64,000 nucleotides of DNA from Xestospongia muta. Lineage: Eukaryota; Porifera; Demospongiae; Haplosclerida; Petrosiidae. The position numbers and the translations under genes were made by a program. This document shows, piece after piece, positions 34,677 through 45,799 of the stretch; position 1 is the stretch's first letter; every line of letters begins with the position of its first letter. The notes beneath the pieces were generated by a model. The model made no database searches. It saw nothing but the letters and a program-made list of their open reading frames with translations, and had not been told where the DNA came from. Where the stretch lies: positions 22,946,245 to 23,010,244 of the forward strand of contig OY848917.1 of NCBI GenBank assembly GCA_963693285.1, written 5' to 3'.

Positions 34677-35852
34677 GCTCCTCCATTATAAGCCCTAGCA
34701 CATGACTATTAAAGTCACACTCCTCCATTATAAGCCCTAGCACATGACTAATGAAGTCACACTCCTCTATTATAATCCGTAGCATGGGCGGCGAAAGCGG
34801 TATGGCTGGTGTGGCATTTGCCATACCACTTTTTTCGTGCGCACCCAACGCCATACCACATTTTGAAAGTTATTTATAATATTATAAATTAATACCAACG
34901 CATTCATGATAATTGCCTTCTCCTAACTTTGAAATAGCTGCAACACTGCTGCAGTAGCGAGTAGCTACTGCAGTTGACGTCTCACTTCGAAAAACGAAAG
35001 GTAGGGCTCCGCCCATTTGTACCACAGTCGAGCGAGCGCGACAAGCGATTTCTAAACCTACACGTACACTAACCTGCCAGGCCCAATTTCACTGTGCATA
35101 TTATTATTATATGTTTGGAATGCCATGCTTGCCACACCACTTTTCTAAACCTTCTGCCGCCCCTGCCTAGCACATGACTATTAAAGTCACACTCCTCCAT
35201 TATAAGCCCTAGCACATGACTAATGAAGTCACACTCCTCCATTATAAGCCAGAGCACATGACTAATGAAGTCACACTCCTCCATTAAAACCCCTAGCACA
35301 TGACTATTAAAGTCACACTCCTCCATTATAAGCTCTAGCACAAGACCAATGAAGTCACACTCCTCTATTTTAAGCCTTAGCACATGACTATTAAAGTCAC
35401 ACTCCTCTATTATAAGCCTTAGCACATGATTATTAAAGTCACACTCCTCTATTATAAGTCTTAGCACATGGCTAATGAACTCACACTCTTCCATTATAAG
35501 CCCTAGCACATGACTATTGAAGTCACACTCCTTTATTAAAACCCCTAGTACATGACTAATGAAGTCACACTCCTCCATTAAAACCCCTAGTACATCACTA
35601 TATATTGAAGTCACACTCCTCCATTAGAATCCCTAGCACATCACTATATATTGAAGTCACACTCCTCCATTAGAACCCCTAGCACATGACTATTGAAGTC
35701 ACACTCCTCCATTAAAACCCCTAGTACATGACTAATGAAGTCACACTCCTCCATTATAAGCCCTAGCACATCACCATATATTTAAGTCACACTCTTCCAT
35801 TATAAGCCCTAGCACATGACTATTGAAGTCACACTCCTCCATTAAAACCCCT
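34677..35852 (-). repeat. Minisatellite array 2, 42-bp unit, interrupted
   Basis: About 18-19 units of about 42 bp (plus-strand core 'cctccattataagccctagc', 'gaagtcacact'), split by a 383-bp insertion at 34783-35165. Because 42 is a multiple of three, the minus strand reads as a 14-residue repeat (xIMEECDFNSHVLG) for 181 codons at 35069-35614. Two units near 35590-35660 carry an identical 'tcactatatattgaag' variant and have been co-amplified. Confidence 0.85.
34783..35165. mobile_element. Short hAT-like non-autonomous element inside minisatellite 2
   Basis: 383 bp, clearly richer in GC than its surroundings, with terminal inverted repeats: left CATGGGCGGCGAAAG, right (reversed) CAGGGGCGGCAGAAG. 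Second-tier repeats GGTGTGGCATTTGCC and GGTGTGGCAAGCATGGC are also mirrored. The CAGGGGCGG start is typical of hAT elements. The flanks 'ccgtag' and 'cctag' suggest a 5-6 bp target duplication within a minisatellite unit. No coding capacity. Confidence 0.7.
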
Positions 35853-35865
35853 AAGTTAACTAAAA

Positions 35866-36085
35866 TTTGTCATCACTTCAAAACGAAATATTTAAACAAC
35901 AATTCGCACATTGATATCGTAGATAATTGAACTTTGTACACATAAAAGTTTTATTGAAGCAACCATTAGCTCTGTCTTATCTGTGACTTTTAAAAAAATC
36001 ATTTCAACTTTTCAACTCTGTATTTCGTTGACATTCTTTTGTTTAAAAACGCCTTGCTAGTACTTAAATATATTAATTAATCATT
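35866..36085. repeat. Partial third copy of the 6405-6620 segment
   Basis: Shared stretches: 'aaacaacaattc', 'actttgtacacata', 'ccattagctctgt', 'ttgctagtacttaaat'. More diverged than the 6.4-kb and 39-kb copies. It is followed at 36160-36321 by the MBOAT downstream repeat. Confidence 0.6.
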
Positions 36086-36321
36086 TAGTTCAAAGGTTAT
36101 TTAACACAGGATAGAATGGCTGAAAGTCCTTCTGGATCTAGTACTTATCTTCTTTGTGTCATAAATGGCATTTATTTATAGTGATGTAATGTAATTCAAA
36201 GGATTCTTGCCACTACTACAATATAGGTGGCATCACATCTACCAAGATATTTTTAAAATGTAAACTCTGACCTCTAAAGTGATGCATATCAAATATTATT
36301 ATTAATTTTTAATCGTTATTC

Positions 36322-38404
36322 TTAAATAGGTGTATTACTGCAATAAGTCAATAACCAGTTGAGTGCAAACCATAAGATTGGTATCACATGACCTATCCAA
36401 TATACTGAGCTCATAAACTAGAATAACAGGATATTAACAGACAAAGTATAATTGACAATTTATGCATACCTTGCTGCAGTCTTCCCATGAGAGCAACAAA
36501 AAGCATATGATTCCATACATTATCACAATATTATGTAATAAATACAAACATATCCAGACTGGTATATAAAAAGGCCAGGAGAGGTTGTTTACATTAACCC
36601 ACTGTTTAGTAATGGATATGAACTAAATTCGAATGTAAATATTACAGTACTACAACTAATACTATATTACTTGCCTCTCTGCTGCAGAAACAATGAACTG
36701 ATCTAAAAAATAGATAAAATAACCAGACCAAGGGCCATGCCATAAAGCCAAAAACAACAATGTTATAAAGCGAGATAAGTCTTGATTACCCATCCATTTA
36801 AGACGTTTATAGATGACTGTACAATGGCATGAACATATTATTATAATAACATCACTTACATAGCCACCCATTTATTAGTTTGTATATTCCAAGATTCAGT
36901 GGCTCCCTATTAATTTAACAGTTTAATAAAGAAATAGCAAGGCTTACAACTGACCCGAATACTTATACTTAGTTCAAACGAACCAAAGTTTACATTTTGG
37001 AGAGCTGTCCAATCTGTGAAACCATCAGATCTAACACCATTATAAGATATCCCTGTTATAATACAGCTTCCTTCCTATAATAGTCCAAGAACAATTTAAA
37101 TACTACACCTGACTGTCCTTACTGCTATTAGCCAAACTACAAAGAATCGGCCCAACTGTATTGTTTTTCCTATTACTATCATTATAACAAGTTTAGTGAC
37201 AAATGGTTTTTCCTAAAAACACATTCAAATTACAGATCTGTTAATTAAATTCACACTCTTACTCTATAGTCTTCACTTAAAATATACTTCAATGGATAAT
37301 ATCTATTGAATAAAGAGCTTATTGCAGTTACTGTTAGTGCCTGAGAGAGACATGACATTACTGGCATAATTCTAACAGGACAATTTATTATAACACAAAA
37401 TTTGTAAATTGCTTTACCTACTACCAGCTTTCTTGTCATCATACAAAGACCTTGAAACAAATTGTTGGTATCGTTTAAAACTAATCTGTAGAAAATGAGA
37501 CTTTTGAATATTATTAAATTAATATACCTGTGGTCCAACTAAGACTGACCCAAAGAAAACACAGAAACCTAGTACCTATATAACTAAGTGTTATAACAAC
37601 ATTCAACAAAGATAGTCTTACTTCAATAAATGGAGGAAGTGCAGAGATACAAGTTTCCTTCTCTTCTTTACTAAGAGTGGACTAGAGACAATGGTTATTA
37701 GTTGTGACCTATATCAGTCTTACTTTTCTTTTATTACCATCATATAAATTATATGCCAATCCTAAATGAAAGTTGTCTTAAATTAATTACGTTGTATAAA
37801 ATGACAGAATAACTTACCTATTAATTTCAGTACTAAGACAGAATGGGGTTGACTCCAATTTATTGAAAGGATATCAGAAAAAGACGAATATCCTATTATC
37901 ACATGACTCTATTACAGCATATATAATATAGCTAGCTCTGTGTATATATAGTTCATACCATTGTCATGATCCATGTTAGAAAAAGAGACAACTTTGTACC
38001 ACCCAAAAGAGAGAGAACACTATAAACAGCGACAATATCTACTACTATATGCCATATAGAGGGTCCTTGGTGATTAACAATTGATGTAAGTATAGATAAA
38101 TTAAAAGCAATGTATGACTTTACCATAAACAAAGTACAGCAATCCAATGCCGCTAACAGAAAAGAAAATGTTCTAAAATGTAGTGTAGTAATTCAAACTT
38201 TTATTATATATCTTCCAACACCTGAATCCATGTTGATTGCACTGACACAAATGAACGATAGATGAGCGCAAGTGGATAGGCTACCTTTACGTATAAATTA
38301 ATATATGACATATAAAATTATTTACCAAGTAACAACCCAACAATAAAGCGAACCTCTTCTTCTGGAATGTTTAAGAGAAGGGAGAAACCTACCACCGAGG
38401 ACAT
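36322..38404 (-). pseudogene. MBOAT acyltransferase copy 3, one 2-bp deletion
   Basis: The 16-exon layout of copy 1 is retained: start ATG at 38404, stop at 36322, WHGPWSGY motif present. The only lesion I found is a 2-bp deletion just inside exon 14 (near 36811-36815; 'agatgactg' where other copies have 'agacataactg'). It puts the catalytic-His exon out of frame with the preceding exon. Unless an unusual splice site compensates, the C-terminal third is lost. Otherwise the gene is well preserved, so inactivation may be recent or the deletion an assembly error. Confidence 0.7.
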
Positions 38405-39002
38405 CCTAGAGACTACTCATAGACGAGTCTTTCCTTATTAATTATGTTTTAGTTTCCTCTCAATAACAAACTTGGCAGCTTGTATAGTCATATTCAAATT
38501 TGAGAGGGAATTTTAAAATATGGTAGAGTATATATAGTATATGTATCTAATGTAGTCTACAATAGTGGTAAACAAGCAGTAGATGAATGAATATCAGAAT
38601 TATAGTGTCAATCTCCACCATCAAAACTGTTCATATATTTGATAATAAACAAAGATGTACACTATCCAGTTCTCTTTTGCTGCTTTCGTTTACAGAGTTA
38701 TACATACTATAGCAATTGGAGTCTACTCTATGTCCACAGTAACAACTAACTGCTATACTACTATGTTAGGTCAATATTCTTTAATACTATGATAATGGTT
38801 TATGAATATATGGTTAAAGTACAGACCACTATCATACATCTCTCTTGTCTCTCTTTCACCTATGATTCAAATTCTGTTACCATGGCAACATCTCTTCTTT
38901 CAAGGTCTGTTAATAGTCTTTTATTTTCTGTTAGGATAATTGTACTAATTCTTGTGTCACATAATATAATAGGGACGTCTTTGGTCTAGTGTATAACTGG
39001 TC
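38405..39002 (+). other. MBOAT upstream repeat, truncated
   Basis: Matches the upstream region of copies 1 and 4 as far as the 'gggacgtctttggtctag' sequence. At 39003 it is replaced by the 6357-type duplicated segment. A hydrophobic open frame at 38789-38989 equals part of the recurrent unidentified segment. Confidence 0.5.
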
Positions 39003-40587
39003 CAATATCTCCTTGTAGATGTCACTACAATTGTTAGATAAGAAGGAAGTCAAGGTAGGTAAAATTTGCCATTACTTCAACACGAAACATTAAAACAACA
39101 ATTCCCACATTGAAAATGTAGATAATTGTACTTTGTACACATAGAAGTTTTATTGAAATAACCATTAGCTCTGTTTTCATCTGTGACTTTTTGAAAGATT
39201 ATTCAACTTTTCAAGCTTTGTATTTCGTTGACATCCTTTTTCTAAAATGCTTTGCTAGTACTTAAATTTTGCTGTTTCTCTGTCACGTTTTCTGCCTGCA
39301 GGCACTTTCGTACTGCCAGCTAACAAACAGACAGACAAACAGACAGACATACACAAACGCACAAAGGACCTCGCCACGCAATGAGCTGAGAGGGTTAAAA
39401 ACACTAGTTCTCTTTGCAGTCTTCTGAATACTGTTTTTAATCACTAATTCATACTATCAGAACAGCATTGATGTAATCTCTAGTACTCAACAATCTTAAA
39501 CTAATACTAAACAGCTATATATTTCAGTCCAATACTGAATTTCTGCAACCTTCTTGAGTTCTTGTGTTAAAATCCAATGATATAATGGCACAATAATTTA
39601 TTGTGGCATTATATCATTGGACTTTAACACAAGAAAATGACTTTATTTCCATTTGATGTAATATACAGTTCTTTATTAATGATGGTCATTTTACTAACTG
39701 TCTAATTTATTTTTTTAAATGTTCCTGTCATAAATGATAAATCATTTTGAAGAATATTTTAGGAAATAAGTCTATAGTTTTTAATTATTACAATGTTGTT
39801 TTATTGCTAATGTTTTGTGTTAATCTTTATGTTGTTTATTAATAATGATCATTTTCTAAATTTTTTTATTTCTCTCTCTTAAACATTCCTGATTGATCAC
39901 TTTGAAATCACCACACCTATATAGCGAGTAAACCTATACTATATATGTGTGTAACTAAATGATAAGAATTGATACAATAATGCTATTGTAGGGTATTGGA
40001 TATTTATATTCATGTGATCATTTTATTAAGTGTCTGTTTTGTTTCTTTTAAATGTTACTATTGTGAATTGTAAATCACTTTAAAATTACCACACCTTTTT
40101 AGGAAGTAAGTCTTTACCATATGTAACCAAGAGTAGATAAGAGGGAAGAGAGTGTCAAATGTCACATAGCACCATAGAAACATTGTAAGGAGACTAATGA
40201 CTGCATGTGATGTAGTTCCATAAATTAATATGTATTCTTTATAAAATAAACACCTACCATAGTGTTGTGTTACTTAGCATATTAGTAATAAATACTAGTA
40301 ATTGTTATATTTGACCTGTATAATCTGTCTTATTGTTGTATAGAATTGAATTAAACCACATGCAAAATCTAAATCAATATTATAAAAAAAGAGGTAAAGA
40401 ACAAAAGAAATGCCTTTAAATATTGTTGATGATATATTTGATCAGAGGAGAAAAGATATCCCTTTGAAAAGGCCATAGTGACATCAATGAGGTTATGTTT
40501 ATCAAGAAATTAAAAGATGCTTACATATGCTAAATATATATTATTTATTTATAGTGATGTGATGTAATTCAAAGGGTTCATGCCACT
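39003..40587. repeat. 1.58-kb segmental duplication, copy B
   Basis: Near-identical to 6357-7940. Its right end (from about 40258) is the MBOAT-downstream repeat, broken at 'catgccacta' by the composite element. Confidence 0.85.
39561..39633. repeat. 73-bp near-perfect hairpin, copy B
   Basis: The arms CTTGTGTTAAAATCCAATGA and their near reverse complement pair over about 36 bp with two mismatches. Same element as 6914-6985; the stem is slightly better here. Confidence 0.8.
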
Positions 40588-40603
40588 AGAGTAAGCACTC
40601 AGT

Positions 40604-42214
40604 GGTAAGTTACACTCAACTGGTTATTGACTTATTGCAGTAATACACCTACTTAACAATAGCGATTAAAAAATAATAATAATATTTGATATGCATCCAT
40701 TTAGAGGTCAGAGTTTACATTTTAGAAATATATTGTTAGATATAATGCTACCTATATTGTAGTAGAGTAAGCCACCAATGTTCAGCCACCACATATTATC
40801 GGACACGATTTCTCAAAGTGGAATAATGCAATACAGAATTTTTGCTGCTTGGTAACAACAGCACAGCCTTTTGATATAGCATACAAAAAACCACAGTCTT
40901 AGCAAGTTGCATTTTTGCACCAGAGCTTTTAAAACGGGCCGACCGAAAACACTGATCTTCGGTCGAGTGAACAAACGTTCGGTCAATGCCCTACCAACGC
41001 TACAAATTCAAGCTGTTTATACAGGATCCCTGCCACACATAGCTAGATCCTTACTCTATCGATAGTAAAAATTTGGAGTCTCTGCTGCTGCTACGGGCTG
41101 TATAGTATTACTGAATACCCGACTGGGTCACGTGATCAATGATCGTCCAGGTGATACTAAGTGTTACTGTCGCATAAAGGGGTAAATAAGCTCTGTACAG
41201 TACTGTAGCTTCTCATGAACAATGAAGGGATATCTGTTGAACATCAATAGGCTGTTATATCTATTCTTTCTTCTAGCTATTGAACTGCGAAGTCAATAAT
41301 GAGCCTGTTATCTGACTTACCTCTGGCTCAGAGAATATTCAAGAGTCCTCGCAAGCCATGTGTTCAGTATCCTCTTGCTTCATACGTCACAACTAGGTCC
41401 GAAGTATATAAACAATGGAATGACGAAAGAATGACAAGGGCAATGAAAGCAGTCAATGAGGAAGGCATGTTGGTACAAAGGGCAGCTGCTGAGTTCAATA
41501 TGCCATGATCAACACTGAATGACAGAATTAATGGGAAAGTTGTTCATGGAACTCTCAGTGGACGGTCAAGGTATTTAAATTACATTGAAGAGGAAGAGCT
41601 TGTACGTTTTTTGTTACAAAGTTCCTCAATTGGGTATTCTAGAACACGAAGTGAAGTGATTGCACTTGTGCAAAGAATTTGCTTTGGTAAAGGGTTAGAT
41701 GTTTCTGTCACTCATGAATGGTGGGAGGGGTTTTGCCATCAACATCCATCTATTGTTTTACACACACCTGCTCACCTGTCTATTGCTAGGGTTAAAGCTA
41801 CAGACCCTGAAGTGTTTAGTCACTACTTTGACTTGCTCAAAAGTACCCTGTGTGAGTATGATCTCCTTGATAAATCTTCACAGCTTTTTAATATGGACGA
41901 AACAGGTGTCCCATTAAACCCAGACCTTCCTAAAGGCATTTTTAAAAGAGGGACCAAGAACCCTGTTTCAGTTTCTTCTGGAGACAAGTCCCAAATAACT
42001 GTGGTAGGATGTGTCAGTGGAGCAGGTTATTGCATACCTCCAATGATTATATTGGATAGAAAAACCCTGCATCCAGACATGACCATAGGAGAGTTGCCAG
42101 GCACCATATATGGTTTGTCCTCAAAGTTTTGGATTGACCAGGAACTGTTAAGATGTGGTTTGAAGGGCATTTTTTACGGTATGTTCCTCCTATTCGCCCT
42201 TTAATCGTCCTAAT
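40604..42214 (+). repeat. Left arm of a 1.6-kb inverted repeat
   Basis: Matches the reverse complement of 47545-49153. The pairing extends past the transposon into host sequence: 40604-40762 mirrors the end of MBOAT copy 4 and its downstream flank. The inner breakpoint is at 'cctaa' (42214). Confidence 0.8.
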
Positions 42215-42924
42215 GGATGGTCACTTGGCCCATTTCTGCCCTGATACCATTTGAATGGCAGCATAACAACAAGTTATGCTTTCTACTTTGCCTCCCAACA
42301 CAACCCATGTTTCATAGCCATTAGACAAAGGATGTTTTAGTCCCTTAAAAATTGAGTGGAAAAAAGTATGTCACGATTATTTAGTAAGAGAAGGTCAATT
42401 GGTGACACGCTACACTTTCTCAAGGCTTTTCAGTGAGGCATGGATGCGTTCTATGACCATCAAAAATATACTGTCTGGATTTCGTGTTAACAGGTATCTA
42501 TCCCCTTGATCGAAGCAAACTTACTGGATTGGGAGAGTCTAATCCCACTTCTGAATCATTAGAGCTGCAATCACTCAACCCAATGATCAGTCGTTCACCT
42601 TTTTCTAGAAAAGTATGCAAAAGTCCACATTTTTCTGAAAAAGAAATTGATGATTTTCACCATCAATATACTGGTCACAATACAGGTGACATGAATGAGC
42701 AATACATGCATTGGAAACAAATGTATCGTCCATATTCTGGCATTTCTGTTTCAAAGGGTACAGATTCACCTCTTGACTCATCCCTGTTTCACACTCCTTC
42801 AAAACCTGAATCATGTGTTATAATGGCTACTCGTCCCAGTCGTCCTCTTCAAGATACTTTAAAATATCCATCACCAGTACTAAAAGTTGCTCCACCTGAA
42901 AAAAACCAACATCTCGAGTTTTAA
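41299..42924 (+). pseudogene. Pogo-like DDE_1 transposase, inactivated
   Basis: Would catalyse cut-and-paste transposition. Order: a psq/CENP-B-type helix-turn-helix around MTRAMKAVNEEGMLVQRAAA; then the DDE_1 core with LFNMDETG (first Asp), LIVLMDGHLAHFCPDT (second Asp) and LPPNTTHVSQPLDKG (third). The C-terminal TGIYPLDRSKL matches the usual end of the pogo/Tigger family core. Lesions: TGA at 41506-41508 (FNMP-stop-STLNDRI; a CGA-to-TGA change is plausible), a 1-bp deletion near 42145 (ELL where ELFKMWFEGHFL is expected), and further frame breaks after 42240. The first two lesions are shared with the inverted copy at 47552-48457. Confidence 0.8.
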
Positions 42925-44159
42925 CAAGTTTTCAGAATTTGGAAAGTCTTGAGAAGAAGTTAATAATTATTAGTTAACGAGAACACATTAATGACCACAC
43001 CCATATGTTTTCACTCAAAAAAATTTTCTGCATGCTTCCAAAATAATAATAGTGACTTTAATTTTCGCATAATTATGTGTGATTTTCCACATTATGTAGT
43101 TAAACCTCTGAGAAGGGAAGTACAAAATGTGTGGAGGTTGTTCAACAAAAAACAGGTATAAATATTTTAGTTAAGTTATTGAACATAATGTGTTCCATCA
43201 CAAACAGCTGTTACTTTGATAAAGATTTCAGTGCAGAGGAGGATGCTAGTGTTATGCTTACAGAAGAGAGCTTTAACGGTATTGCATTTTAATTAGTTTC
43301 TGAATTGATTTTCAAAATTGTTCAGGAATTAATTCAGTGACTAAAAAGACTGTTGCAAAGAAAGGTATCACTTAATAAAATTATGTATCTCAACCCTGTT
43401 ATTGTTGTAGTTGAAAGTAAAAAGTGCCTTTAAAAAAGTGCAGCGTGTACAACAGTGAAGACAAGAGCAAGTTCTACTACATGTATAAGAGGTACTTAAT
43501 ACAGGAACTTAGATAGGTTAGATCAATAATATGCTTATAGCATCTACAAAAACAAGAATCAAGACTAGATTAAGTAAAGCCTTCACTGAGAATGGTACAT
43601 TCTGGGCATAGATAGGTATGGATTTCTTGTTTGATTAATAGTAGCTACAAGATCTGGGATGAAGAGTAGAGGAATTAGAGGAGGTACTGTTTCCACTGTG
43701 ATAGGTAATAGAGGAGGTACTGTCTCCACTGTGATAGGTAAAAGTACATAATGCGGTTGTAATGTTAATTTCTATTCTAGCAAGTCTGGTTTTAACACGA
43801 GAGGCTGTGGTGTTGCCAGTGAGAAAAGAAACTTAAGAGTGTCATGTGTCATTTGTTCTAGCAGGTACTAATACAGGAACAAAGAAAAGAAGTACAGTTT
43901 GTTGTACATCTACATTGTCCACTGAGAAAGGTACACAGGAATTTTGATAAGTATGAATTGCAGCTACAAAGATAGGAATAAAGACACATGGAAGAAGCAT
44001 AGTCTCTGCTGACAAAAGTTCATAAAGTAACATCAAGTTTTGTAATATCATGTTGTCTATTAGTTACAGGAGCAAAGAGAAGAGAAACTAGAGAAGAAAA
44101 AGGTACAGTGGACGTTTTGATAAGTACATGTAGTTGTGGTACATACATGTGACCAATCT

Positions 44160-44990
44160 TGATATTCCCTGTTTAGAAAAGTGGTGGATAAAGGAACTTG
44201 ACTTGACAGAAGAAGATTTTTATTGTCTTCAGAATAGACTACACTTATCTGATAGAGTAATCAATGCATCACAGAGACTAATGAAGCAATAGTTTAAAGT
44301 TCATGGACTTCAGAATACTCTATGTGGACAAAACTTGACTTTTGAGTCTAAATCAGATGCTTGCATTGTACAAATTTTGCACACAGGTAGACTTGCAGAC
44401 TGACATGATTTCTAAAATACATGTTGAGTTGTATTATTATTGAGTTTATTGATTTTTTTATGTTGTATAGGTGCTTCAAACTGGCTTTGTGTGTTAGTGA
44501 CAGAGTTTAAAGTTGAAGTGATGGATAGTGCTTCAAAAGAGCTCAATCAATCCACCATACTTCAATTTGCTAAAATTGTCGACACAGATAAACCATTCTT
44601 TAAAATTGAGAGATTGCCAGTTCAGCAACAGCATGGAACACCTGATTGTGGCCTCTTCGCCATTGCTTTTGCTGTTGCAATCTGTGCTGGAAGTGATGTA
44701 AAACATTAACATTTGAGCAATGAAAATGCGAAAGCATTTGTTCCAATGTCTTGAACAGAGAAAAATATCACCATTCCCAAGCAGCCTTAAAAGCATTTTG
44801 AGGTCATTACCTAAACAAGTATTAGTCAACGTTTACTGTATCTGTCGGCTCCCTGACTTTTTTGATGAAATGATGATTCAATGTGAACTATGTAATTTGT
44901 TGTATCATTATAAATGTGTTGACATAAAAAAAGTTGATGACTGGAAATGTTTGAAGTCCATTTCTATCAATTTAATATAATATCTAAAAT
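44160..44990 (+). pseudogene. Ulp1-like protease / PHD-finger relic 1
   Basis: Exons with short introns encode WWIKELDL...VINASQRLMKQ (with an in-frame stop), a C48/Ulp1-like catalytic region, GASNWLCV...EVMDS and QQHGTPDCGLFAIA (nucleophile Cys), then a PHD finger with CICRLPDFFDEMMIQCELC and YHYKCVDI...WKC. Compared with the second module at 46769, three bases are missing exactly at the catalytic His codon (ASNW versus SNHW). Small exons upstream (43190-44130), some duplicated (43677-43740), probably belong to the same gene. Confidence 0.65.
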
Positions 44991-45461
44991 TGTATGTCAT
45001 TGTGATCCTGCACATTCATCAACTCTGCAGCTATTCCTCAAAAGTGCCGAAGTCTACAAAAAACAGGCAGATTATATAGCAACTCAAAGATCTAAAAAGA
45101 AACTTCTAGAACAGTCTCAAACATGCTACACAAGCAAAAATTACTTTAACACAAACTATTAATTGTGTCAACTAAATTTAGCATTTTTATCATATGTCAC
45201 AGTTAGCATTACTAAATTTAGCATTTTCTGGTTAATAACTAGAGTAACTGACCGATAGTCGAACGAATCAATTTTCGGACGCTTATATCTCGTGAACAAC
45301 AGACTCCTGGATGCTGATTATACACACAGATAGGACTATACATATACTGCTTGCGTACAAAATACCAGGTTGCAATCTTTCAATACGTAGGTTTTACAGC
45401 TACAAAACCAACACTGTCCGAACTTGGCGTTCTTTGGACATTACTATCAATCTTAGTCCGT

Positions 45462-45632
45462 AAGCTTCGAAATAGCCTTGAGATAAAGAATTGCTACCAA
45501 ATTCCACAATATAAGCCTTCCATCATTGCTCTTTCAGGCGTCCAAACCAGAGCCTTGAAACATCGTATATTTAAGAATAGGAAGATGACAAAAAATGTGT
45601 ATCACATGATCAAATTTAGGACACACGTGAGA
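45462..45632 (+). repeat. Inverted repeat arm (inner element, left)
   Basis: Matches the reverse complement of 47375-47548 over about 170 bp ('aagaattgctaccaaattcc', 'gctctttcaggcgtccaaac'). It brackets the second psq/Ulp1/PHD module, so a second element of the same kind lies inside the first. GAGTAA-type ends also occur at 45241 and 45688. Confidence 0.75.
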
Positions 45633-45799
45633 GTGAACTGTGAGGTTGACTGTGAGCGCGTGGAGTGTTTATATCTCCTTTTTTCAGAGTAAGCGAACCG
45701 ATAGAACTATTTAAACTTCAATTCCTCAATTTACAGGTTATGTTTTCACATCCTCTGCTTTCGAGAAGGTTCGTCAAGGATAGGTCTAGTGGAGTGTGT

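Noticed and set aside
35069..35614. 181-codon minus-strand frame as a real repeat protein
   Set aside because: It is created by a 42-bp tandem repeat whose length is a multiple of three. It has no gene-like flanks and an unrelated transposon interrupts the array.
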